Shown: in pieces, positions 24,530 to 34,530 of the stretch
Position numbering within the stretch: the first letter of the stretch is position 1
How the letters are laid out: each line of letters starts with the position of its first letter
Assembly: GCA_033064195.1 (NCBI GenBank)
Contig: JARBJD010000121.1
Location: forward strand, 124,001 to 188,000
Length of the DNA stretch: 64,000 nt
Origin: Blattamonas nauphoetae
Taxonomy: Eukaryota > Preaxostyla > Oxymonadida
Direction of reading: 5' to 3'
Notes under the pieces: generated by a model
Told to the model about the DNA's origin: nothing
Database searches by the model: none
Seen by the model: the letters and a program-made list of their open reading frames with translations, nothing else
Translations under genes and position numbers: made by a program

Positions 24530-27240
24530 ATGAACATCTCACATAATTACCCTGTATGGCCCCTCTTTTCCTGTTTTATTCCTAGTTTTTTAGGATCTGA
24601 TGGAGAGGAACCAAGCCTTCATCACCATGCTCACTATCAAGGCTCCTTCCGAAATTTATGCCAATCAAAACAGTCATTTGAATGCTCTTTCCAAATGCTT
24701 CCAACACACAGCCACCTTCTCTTTCTCTGTTCATCGTCATCTTCAGCCCCTCCCGACCTCATCGATTCGTTTCTCAAATCAGTCGACATCTCCTCCTCTC
24801 CCTCCGACACTCCCTTCCGTCACGATCGACACCTGAACCTGATCTCCGCACTCAGCCAGTCTTCGTCTCCTCTCGTCACCAAACTCAGCGAACCGCTCCT
24901 CGACCCAACATTCCCTCTCCGCTCCCTCCTCTCCCCTCGCTCGTTCACCGACCCTGCCAGCTCCTTCCTCCGATTGGCCAATACAAACCCTGAATTCTTC
25001 CGACGCATCATCGAGAACAACACTGGCCACATTTTGGACATCGCCATTTCCACTGCAGTGAATTCTATTCGAGTGGTGCCAGAAGTGCTATCTGAACCAC
25101 GCTGTCTGGACTTTGGGAGAGCGACTCCCAATTGGGTTGTGCTGCTCAACGCGATTGCAGACGTGAAGATGGATCTGACACAAAACAGCGACGAGTTCAA
25201 CTCAATCAGGGCATCTCATCTCACTTTCCTCATTCTCTCCACTGCGAGCACGAACAACGAGCTGTCGACAGCTGCTGTGTCTGTCTTCTCGAACCAATTT
25301 GGCCAGTCCACACCACACACCGAGGCACTCCTCTTCACCCCACCATTCGACAATCAAAACCACATCCTCCTAGCACATCATCAGCCAACTCTCCCGAATC
25401 ATCACTCTCGCCCGCATCTCCCCAATCGTCACTCTCGCCCGCTTCTCCCCAATCGTCACTCTCGCCCGCTTCTCCCCAATCGTCACTCTCGCCCGCATCT
25501 CCCGAATCATCACTCTCGCCCGCATCTCCCGAATCATCACTCTCGCCCGCTTCTCCCCAATCGTCACTCTCGCCCGCTTCTCCCCAATCGTCACTCTCGC
25601 CCGCATCTCCCGAATCATCACTCTCGCCCGCATCTCCCGAATCATCACTCTCGCCCACATCTCCCGAATCATCACTCTCGCCCGCTTCTCCCCAATCGTC
25701 ACTCTCGCCCGCTTCTCCCCAATCGTCACTCTCGCCCGCTTCTCCCCAATCGTCACTCGCCCGCTTCTCCCCAATCGTCACTCTCGCCCGCTTCTCCCGA
25801 ATCATCACTCTCGCCCGCATCTCCCGAATCATCACTCTCGCCCACATCTCCCGAATCATCACTCGCCCGCTTCTCCCCAATCGTCACTCGCCCGCTTCTC
25901 CCCAATCGTCACTCTCGCCCGCTTCTCCCCAATCGTCACTCTCGCCCGCTTCTCCCCAATCGTCACTCTCGCCCGCTTCTCCCGAATCATCACTCTCGCC
26001 CGCATCTCCCGAATCATCACTCTCGCCCGCATCTCCCGAATCATCACTCTCGCCCGCATCTCCCGAATCATCACTCTCGCCCACATCTCCCGAATCATCA
26101 CTCTCGCCCGCTTCTCCCCAATCGTCACTCTCGCCAGCTTCTCCCGAATCATCACTCGCCCGCATCTCCCGAATCATCACTCTCGCCCGCTTCTCCCCAA
26201 TCGTCACTCTCGCCCGCTTCTCCCCAATCGTCACTCTCGCCCGCATCTCCCGAATCATCACTCTCGCCCGCATCTCCCGAATCATCACTCTCGCCCGCAT
26301 CTCCCGAATCATCACTCTCGCCCACATCTCCCGAATCATCACTCTCGCCCGCTTCTCCCCAATCGTCACTCTCGCCCACTTCTCCCCAATCGTCACTCTC
26401 GCCCGCATCTCCCGAATCGTCACTCTCGCCCGCTTCTCCCCAATCGTCACTCTCGCCCGCTTCTCCCCAATCGTCACTCTCGCCCGCTTCTCCCGAATCA
26501 TCACTCGCCACTTCTCCCCAATCGTCACTCGCCACTTCTCCCCAATCGTCACTCTCGCCCGCTTCTCCCAATCGTCACTCGCCCGCTTCTCCCCAATCGT
26601 CACTCTCGCCCGCTTCTCCCGAATCATCACTCTCGCCACTTCTCCCCAATCGTCACTCTCGCCCACATCTCCCGAATCATCACTCTCGCCCGCATCTCCC
26701 CAATCGTCACTCTCGCCGCTTCTCCCCAATCGTCACTCTCGCCCGCTTCTCCCCAATCGTCACTCTCGCCCGCTTCTCCCGAATCATCACTCTCGCCCGC
26801 ATCTCCCGAATCATCACTCTCGCCCGCTTCTCCCCAATCGTCACTCTCGCCCGCTTCTCCCCAATCGTCACTCTCGCCCGCTTCTCCCCAATCGTCACTC
26901 TCGCCCGCTTCTCCCCAATCGTCACTCTCGCCCGCTTCTCCCCAATCGTCACTCTCGCCCGCTTCTCCCCAATCGTCACTCTCGCCCGCTTCTCCCCAAT
27001 CGTCACTCTCGCCCGCTTCTCCCCAATCGTCACTCTCGCCCGCTTCTCCCCAATCGTCACTCTCGCCCGCTTCTCCCCAATCATCACTCTCGCCCGCATC
27101 TCCCGAATCGTCACTCTCGCCCGCATCTCCACATAGCTCTCCTCGCCAACGTAAGACTTTCCACTTGCACCCTCCATTATCGTCCCAACTTCACTTACTT
27201 GTCCGTTCGAGTCCGTTGATCTCCTTTCTCACAATATCTG
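24530..27240 (+). CDS. Cargo protein with long 9-residue tandem repeat tail
   Basis: From about 24,750 the frame reads as folded protein: PPDLIDSFLKSVDISSSP, HLNLISALSQSSSPLVTKL, NPEFFRRIIENNTGHILDIA, then HLTFLILSTASTNNELS. This is helical-repeat-like. From 25,390 it enters a 27-bp minisatellite. In the frame of the ATG at 24530 this reads as Pro/Arg/His/Ser repeats; after a shift it would read SPASPQSSL or SPASPESSL, the more protein-like version. A short intron near 25,330-25,390 could make that shift but I cannot prove it. The start is uncertain: a second ATG at 24600 opens another frame. The gene lies wholly inside the TIR element. No family recognised. Confidence 0.45.
25390..27131. repeat. 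27-bp coding minisatellite, about 64 units
   Basis: The unit is TCGCCCGCTTCTCCCCAATC plus GTCACTC, with variants GCATCTCCC and GAATCATCA that alternate in blocks. Because 27 is divisible by three and units lack stops, long reading frames stay open on both strands across the array. Some units lose six or nine bases but keep the reading phase. Confidence 0.97.
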
Positions 27241-27486
27241 TCTTTTTATTCTAATCCTTCAATAAACAGTTCGATTCTCCATTTCTACGCCTAAAATCAA
27301 CACTCCGTTGTTGCTTTTGCCTTCAAACTCACTATTATTACTACTTTTCAATTATCCGCCCTAGATTGATGCAATCTTAATCAACATTTTAGTATTGAGT
27401 ATCGTGAAATGGGATCGATCGTCCAGAAAAGCAGTCGGTCGGTCGACGACCAGTCGGACCGACCGCTGCCCATGCCTACAATTCAA

Positions 27487-27530
27487 ACGATTTTTTGGGG
27501 CAAAACCTTATCTTTTCACTAGATCACAAT
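27487..27530. repeat. Interspersed repeat H, right half
   Basis: Continuation of the repeat begun at 23380: ATTTTTTGGGGCAAAACC followed by TCTTTTCACTAGATC. It matches the uninterrupted copy near 33,100. Confidence 0.75.
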
Positions 27531-27645
27531 TGAAGTTGATCAAACCCATTATTTTGTCAAATGCCGTCAAGGGGGTTCAAAGCTGAGAATTGATGTGAAT
27601 GGTAATGAAATATGACAAAAGAAGACTCAATTACTCCTTACTCTT

Positions 27646-30600
27646 TCAACCTGTTCCTTCTCTGAGACTGATTGAATGATGCGAAGGAAGGAGTTGAGAA
27701 ATCGTTGGATGACAGTGATTGGAGTGAGTGAGGATTGAGATGCGTGTGATTGCAGCGAAGGGATTACTTGTGTGAGGAATGAATGTGCGTTGGAGTGAGA
27801 TTTTCTTCGAGAGAATCTTCAAAACAATCATGATTGCTCCGCTTTCTCTGATCTTGTCTTGAACGAGTGGCTGGTTCTTCACGAGGTGTCCCACTGCGCT
27901 GATCGAGAGGACACGAGTTGGGAAACGGAAGGAGAGTGCAGAAGTGAGGAGAGGAACGAGATTGTCAGGAGCTGCCCTGTCGCCTCTAAATCCCATCTCT
28001 GCCAGGATCGCAAAGAACGCCACCACAGTTGATAATTGTCGGATGAGCATCGAATACGGCTTGTCGGGACTCATTCTGACATCTGCCCCGTCAAACGAAG
28101 AATGAAGTAGAGCGAGTGTCACAGGCACTTCGATCGAAGGGGATTCATCTGACGAGAGGTGGAGAGAGAGATGTATTTCTGTAGAACCACAGTGTGTATG
28201 CTCAGGGACCTGAGACGGATCTGATCGATCAGACCTCCGTTGATCAGACCTAATTTTTTTTGTTTACACAGTGTTTCACAAATAGAGAGTTTTCTTTCGA
28301 AACAAACTGTGAAATGAGTCTAATCGACCATTTGAGAGGCTATCTGGTCATCATTTATAGTTTATTGCTTGAGTTGAACCGATCCGATGAAGAAAATGAA
28401 GTGAGAAAATGGAAAATGAGGAAAATCGATACTCCTAATTAGGAAACGGATCAGACCCTCAGTTTCGTGAGGTCTGATCCATGATCACACCTTATGCAGT
28501 AATCTACAGACCTACTCAGATCCCTGTGTATGCTTGTCGAGGTCGAAACCTACTTTCACTTTTCAACATTCCTTTCAGCACATCCGGATCGACGAGTGTG
28601 TTCGACGGATCGTTCAGTTCGTTCCGCAGCTGATTCATCTGTTCCACCGAGTCGCTCAGAATCTGTTTGAAGCGACGATACACAAACCCCTGTGACGCCA
28701 TTCCAACCATCTCAGTTGGAGACTTGAACGAGTATCCAGCTATTTCGAGCTGATTCAGCATCGGATGCAGTGTGTCAAACATCGACGACAGAAACAGATC
28801 AAAGAAGTCAGTTGCCAGCGTCTTCAGCTCAACCAAAGGTGACGCCATCAGCAGACGTGTCATCGCGAAGTTCCTGTATTCGCGTGGCTCTTCGTACACT
28901 TCCAGAATGCTTGTCCCACGCCGACCTCGTCGCTTTCGACCCAAAAAATGGAGATATTCTGTTTTCATTGGAGCGAGATGGACAGACGATGGAGCGAAGG
29001 TTCGGACTGGAAACTGAGTTAGATCAAGCACCATTACTGCTGCTGAGGGTGGACTCGACTGTGTTGGAGATGTCGTTGGAGGAGGCGCACTCGTTGCTGC
29101 ATCAGGCACTGGACTTGGTGCTGGAGGAAGAATGTGTGGCTCGGAATGAGTCGGGGCAGGAACTGGTGCTGGGGTCTCGCCAGGAGGTGGGCGTGGATGG
29201 ATTGTAGACGAGACAGGAACGGAATACGGCTGCTTCGAAGACAACTCCCAACGACTCGAAATGAAAATCGTGCCCCATTTCACGGAAAGACGGTCGTTGT
29301 CCAGTTCTTCGTCTTCTCCTTCCAAAAACGCGTGGACGACTCTCCCCACAGTAATCTGGAGTTCTTCGTCTCGCTCCTCGTTTGTCTGCGAAGACGTGTC
29401 AGCCAATCCCAGAGCGCTTGGCGACAAAGTGTGCAGAATTGAAACTGCTCACTGTGGACGACAATCCATCGGTCGTAGCTGTGCTGTGATTGTGTCCATG
29501 ATGCCAAGTCTGCTCCTTCCGAAGTGATGCATACTGAGCTACAGTCACAAGCGATTGCGGAAGCTCTTTGAGAAAGAACACTCGCACGTGGTCACTTTTT
29601 GACAGAATCGTCTCCAGTTTGAGGAGTGAGCAGAGGACGAGGGCGTGCGGGGGGTACGGATGCGGATGAGTAGCTGTGCTGTGTCTGGGAGCTCTTGTGA
29701 TGGCATCTCGTTCAGGCGACGATCGGAAAATGTAATCAACAACAAGCACCGCTTGTTTCTTCTTAGTCAATCCATACAGCATCACGTTCAGATACAGTTT
29801 GCAGTATTCCATCGACACTTCCTCGTCTTCGGAGCAGAAAGTGAAGAGAGGCGGCGGTTTCACAGAAGTCGACAGGTGAGTTCCGATAGCCTCCACTTGT
29901 GTCAGAACAATGAACTCTTCTTTCATCAGGTGTGAGTGAAGAAATGTTCGAAGGAAGGGAAGAGCAGTTGAGAGGAAGAGAGGGGGATTTGATGTGTGGA
30001 TCTGTCCCTTCCATTTGAACGAGGAGTGGAGGAGTGGGATTGGCTTCGTAATTTCCAACACAATACTCACAATCTGTGCCACCTTCGTTGTCAGATTTCA
30101 AAGTAACATTGTGTCCTCATCTGCCTCCATCTCAATCCGAAATTGAGTGACCGGAGTGAAGAAGGAGAGCGGATCGCTGTGTGTCTCGTCGGCCTCTTCA
30201 AAACTGTGATGGAGTTGACTGATCTCGACCAGGTCGATGACGAGTGTTGACAGGAGATTCGGCAAGCTGGCTGGATAAGGCTGGTCGGAGAGAGGTTGAG
30301 AGGCATCCTCTCTTCGTTTGGTTGAGGGTGGAAGAGCTGGATTGGGTCGGATTGTCTCGTGATAGACAAATTTGGATTGGACGATGAGAAGGATGATTGA
30401 GAAGAGTGTGTTGATGCTTGCGATGGACGAGACAGAGTGAATACGGAGATATCGCTGAAGAAGAGGCAAAACAGTCGACATTAGCTCGGAATACAGCGAA
30501 GGGAAGCACGTCCTGGATCCTCGTTCTTCTTGATTCTCAGCACGGGCAGGATTGGGCCTTGTGCGTTTAGTCGCTTGTCAGCGGTGGTTGGGGTGGGAGG

Positions 30601-32978
30601 AAGTGATCTTGTTTTCATGTTGTCGATGGAGTTATCCATTCGCAGGAACCTCAACAGAATGTCGGTGTTGTCTCTTGCTTGAAGTGAGGGAGTGTCCCGA
30701 AATTCGTCCAACAGATGAAACATGACGGCTTGCTTTGATACAGATTCCACAGAACGGAAAGGCGAAACGACGAAAGGGAGAAGCAGCGACACAATTTGTG
30801 AATCACCCAACCCTCCTGTCTTCTGAAAGTGTTCCACAACTCCCGAAAACAGCACGAGGAGAGCATTCAGCATCTGCTGCGAGATGGGTGACAGTATAAC
30901 TGGTGTCTGCATGCTTCCTCGACGCGATATTGGGTCGTATTGTTTCATTTGGAAGTCGGTCAGAGCAGGTGACACAGTGGAGGGGGCAGACGGCGAGTCG
31001 AACGGCCATTGGGTGCGTGAGGGAGGAGATTGTGAGGGAGTGTCGAGAGTGTCAGATGTGTTCAGTCTGTTCTGTGATGTGGTCTGGTGGGAGTTGGATT
31101 TGAAGAAGCGTGGCTGAATTTGACGGCTGGAACAGTGGAATTCTCGGGATTCGACATGTTCACAACGGCGACAGGGTTGGAGAACGCGTTCGTCTCCTCC
31201 ACAACAGTCAGAGGAGGACGAAAAACCTGAAACAGTCTCAGCAGAACGCCCAACACTTGAGGTGATGGAGGCGTTCTGGTGTCGGGGATCAGCTGACGGA
31301 AGAGAAGGGGCACGATCAACGACACGAACGATGTGGAAGCTGGAGAGACAATAAACGAAGTTGTGTTCGGTCTGACCCCAAGGTTCTTAAACCGCTTTGG
31401 ACGGACGAGTGAGTCGAAAGGGGGAGGGTCCTTTGTTAGCAGACTCGCAGTGAATGGACTGAAGCTTACGAATCGTCCTTCGGTGAGTTGTGTTGTGTTC
31501 AGCACGATTGTCGGAGCATAATCATATGTCACTTCTTTCTGCTGGCTGGACTGGGTGAGTGGCATGCTCATGTTCCAGTCTGGTGTGCTCCTCTTCGTCG
31601 TCCAGGATTTCGGGTTGGTTAACATTGAGAAGAGGAGGAAGAGAGGCCGAGAAAAGAAGATGTGTCGTTCTGGGCTCGTGGTCAGTTGTGTCGACGAGAG
31701 GGAAGGGTTGGTTTCCTCTAATTCCTGGTGGAGGCGACACGCTGACAACCGATTTTGAGAGCGTCGACGGCTTTCGGAGTGTCCATCTTCTTCACCTCAC
31801 GTTCGAGTCTGGCAGAGTGTGCCGTCCAACCGAGTCGAGATTGTCTATTTGGGAGCGGAAGGTGACAGGCGGTTCGCCAACAGGAGAGTCTGCGGGACGG
31901 GTGTGGAGGGCGACAAGGCGTTCGGTGACAGAAATGATCGTACCTGCTTTCGATTTGATTGATTTGTCGAGAGGAACCGATGGATGGAGGAGAGAGATGA
32001 GAATGAGAGTGGAGTGGATGTGGAGGAAGGAGGAGAGCGATGGATACTCGTCGAGGAGGGTGATTGGGTATGTTGTGATGAACGAGAGAGGAAGAGCGTT
32101 CGCCAGTGATGCGTCAATGCTGGTGGAACAGAAATTGGCAATGTCAACCGAAATTGAGGGCAGGAATGGGATGGTTATGGGGAGAGAGAGGGCTCGTGGT
32201 GAATGAAGAGGAGAAGGATCTCGATTGCCTCTTCCAGCTGCGGCCAAAGTTTGCGTTGATCCAGAAAGGTGGCAAGGAGAGAAGGAGTGGAATGGGAGAA
32301 GATGAGTGACAACAGTGACAGGGAGAGCTACGTAAGTGAGAGTAAGACATTGTTCTGCTCCTGTGAGGGATTTGATGTGCACGACAAAGAGCAGAGTGCC
32401 TGTGTGGATGAGACGAGAGCTTGAACTGCCGAAGAGATGATTCTGCTGTGTATCTTACGAATTATGGCGATTGACGGCATATTTGGAGGCTGAGGAGCGG
32501 ATCGGAACGGATATTCGATGAAGTACTTTTCAAGTCGTTTGAGCTCTGGCGGTTCGAACAGATTTTGACGATTGCGGGTTGATTTCAAGAGAATCATGTT
32601 GACAAAATGAATATGAGACAGCAACCACGGACGATGCGAGGGCATAGTTGGAGGACAGAAGTGGTGGTGAAGGATCGTCAAATGAAGAAAATAACATTGT
32701 CAGGAGACTGAAAGAAAAGATGTACAGTCGTTGAGATGTTGTATTATCCGAGGTAGCTTGTGGTATTTTGAGAAAGCTCTTGAGATAGAGTGGGTATCTT
32801 GCATCGAGCCAAAAAGTTTTGGTGACTGATACGTTTGGGCGATAAGGTTCTTCCAGACATAGAGAAGAACGCTGATGCAATCTAATGTGACTTCATGCGA
32901 GGGAATAGAGTCTAGAATGTCAAAGACGGTCAGAATGTGGAGACGGCAACATGATGTCGGATAACTGATGTTTTCCAT
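27646..32978 (-). CDS. Long helical-repeat-like (ARM/HEAT) protein, multi-exon
   Basis: Coding pieces follow one another on the minus strand from an ATG near 32978 (MENISYPTSCCRLHILTVF) to about 27646, separated by short introns. Helix-pair stretches recur, for example FDILDSIPSHEVTLDCISVL, QQMLNALLVLFSGVVEHFQ, LSSMFDTLHPMLNQLEIAGY and RVLSISAVGHLVKNQPLVQD. A proline-rich linker lies near 29,190-29,050. The last exon (VQDKIRESGAIMIVLKILSKK) faintly resembles the end of ataxin-10 family ARM proteins, but this is weak. A hAT-type MITE sits at 28203-28526, between or within the two last exons. Exact exon borders were not all phased. Function unknown. Confidence 0.55.
28203..28526. mobile_element. 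hAT-type MITE, 324 bp, TSD TGTATGCT
   Basis: The ends read CAGGGACCTGAGACGG on the left and, reverse-complemented, CAGGGATCTGAGTAGG on the right. TGTATGCT is duplicated at 28195-28202 and 28527-28534. The interior has GGTCTGATC/GATCAGACC repeats, a CTAATTAGGA palindrome and a hairpin formed by GGATCAGACC and GGTCTGATCC. CAGGG termini and an 8-bp duplication are typical of hAT. It is too short to code for a transposase. It lies within the long minus-strand helical-repeat gene. Confidence 0.93.
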
Positions 32979-33099
32979 CTTTTCCCCATATCATAGTAGA
33001 ATACATGAAGAGGGACAAGGTGTTCGACGATTGTAATCAATTGTCACGATGGAAGACGATCGGACTCATAATCATTTCCGAGAGTGGCGATTAATCCGA

Positions 33100-33180
33100 T
33101 CTAGTGAAAAGATAAACTTTTGCCCCAAAAAATTGCTTGATTAGAATGAAAGAAGTGATTTGAAACAATAAAAATGGGGG
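33100..33180 (-). repeat. Interspersed repeat H, uninterrupted copy
   Basis: Reverse-complemented, it reads TCAAATCACTTCTTTCATTC and then ATTTTTTGGGGCAAAA with no insertion. It serves as an empty-site relative of the target of the 23,436-27,478 element. It lies just beyond the stop of a beta-helix-like exon. Confidence 0.75.
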
Positions 33181-33181
33181 G

Positions 33182-34500
33182 TCAGTCTGAGAAAAAACGA
33201 CCCATAAATGTGTTTATCGTTGACGAGGCTTCAACGAGTTGATTCAGTTCACTTTCCGAAAAGCAGTCAGTAATAGTGAACTGTGACACATGATCTGTCC
33301 ACCCTCCAACAACGAGCACTTCATTCGACGTTGGGCCACAGTTCCCGGTGAAGAGGCAATCCTCCATCTTCAGACTCCCTCCACCTGATACAGACAGCGA
33401 AATCACTCCCACCGATGAACCAACATTGTTGCTAAATCCATAGTGCGTCAGTTCCAGCGATGACTTAGTATTCGATTGTGGGTTCGTGTCAACATGGATC
33501 ATTCAGCTGTCTGGAGACGAGGCTGAGAAGAATGAGAATGACTCCGGTTTCGATTCGCTTCCAGTGATGCAAAGAGAACAGGAGTTGACATGGAACAGAA
33601 ATTCGGCGAGATCAGTTCGAGAGTCAGACATGCCTGTGCGGATGAGTGAGTCGGAGAGTGATCGATGAGGATGAGAGGCAGTCGTTCTGCACGATGAGTG
33701 GATCCGATGAAAACAGCGAGAATGCTGTGGCTGGACTGTCAGATTTGAACGACAGATTGTGAGCGATGAAGCGTGAGTTTCCCACATCCTGAATGGTGAC
33801 GGTCTTGTGTGTGGAGGTGAGTAGGCCCATCTTCTGTCGCGTGAGGGAAGAAGTGGAACAGAGTCGCTAAACCGGAGATCAACACAATGGTCGTCTTGTG
33901 GGTGGAGAGATTTGTCAGACTCAGTTCAAGAGTCTAGCAAAGAAGAGCAGTGCGTCCCCATCCAATCACACTTGACGTGAAATTGTAGATTGTGCTGAAA
34001 TTCAAGTCACCACTGCTGTCTCGTGCTGGGGCTCAGTTAGGACTTCGGTTAGTGTCTGGAGAGTTGAGGGAGAGAGTCGACTCAAACAGGAACGAGTCGA
34101 GAGCAGTCCTCATGGTCAGTATTGCCTCCCCAGTTGTGAGGGGTGAGTGTGTTGGAGAGAAAATCAGCGGCAGTCTGAGCAGTGCTGGAAGACGGGTTGA
34201 CCACTTGCTCGAAGTCAGTTCAGTCGACATAGACTACCAGGATACAAGTACGTTCTCACCTTCTTCGGTTTAACACGACTCCATATCCCATCCATTCTGG
34301 GCAAGCGTGATGTGAGAAGAGTCAGCTGAAGAGATGAGGAGAGATCCCATTGCTGAACTGATCAGAGCCTGCAACCTTCCATTGCCCATTCCCTCCCACC
34401 TCCAGAAACACATCTCCACTCAGTCATCGCTCTTATCACTCATGACACGTCATTGCCTTCGAGGAGCCATATCATCCACAATTCTCGCTTATTCTCTGAG
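33182..34500 (-). CDS. Beta-helix-like surface protein exons
   Basis: The last frame (33502-33182) reads SSLELTHYGFSNNVGSSVGV, SLSVSGGGSLKMEDCLFTGN and DHVSQFTITDCFSES, a clear right-handed beta-helix style with G/N turns and short strands. Upstream readings on the same strand continue the theme (TIQDVGNSRFIAHNLSFKSD, LTMRTALDSFLFESTLSL). Frames change between pieces, so there are introns or decay. Similar modules occur as cargo in copies A and B. No transmembrane segment or kinase domain was seen here. Family identity is inference from pattern. Confidence 0.5.
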
Positions 34501-34530
34501 AGCTCGCAGCGCATTTCTATCTGAACGTTG

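Larger units (their letters stand above)
23436..27478. mobile_element. TIR element with gene cargo (4.04 kb), TSD CAATTCAA, hAT-like ends
   Basis: The left end reads TAGGCATGGGCAGTGGTCGG and the right end, reverse-complemented, TAGGCATGGGCAGCGGTCGG. CAATTCAA is duplicated exactly at 23428-23435 and 27479-27486. GTCGGTC/GACCGAC repeats fill both subterminal regions. An uninterrupted relative of the target sequence exists at 33,100-33,180. The cargo is a tRNA-like Pol III box pair, then a plus-strand coding region ending in a long minisatellite. No transposase was recognised. The ends and 8-bp duplication fit hAT. Confidence 0.93.

Noticed and set aside
25390-27131. CRISPR-like array or several overlapping genes in the 27-bp repeat
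   Set aside because: The units are direct tandem copies without spacers, and the period is a multiple of three. The overlapping long frames are therefore a by-product of one minisatellite.
27646-28194. Ataxin-10 orthologue
   Set aside because: Only a short VQDKIRESG-like stretch resembles that family and the usual NPxxREW motif was not found, so the name is not used.
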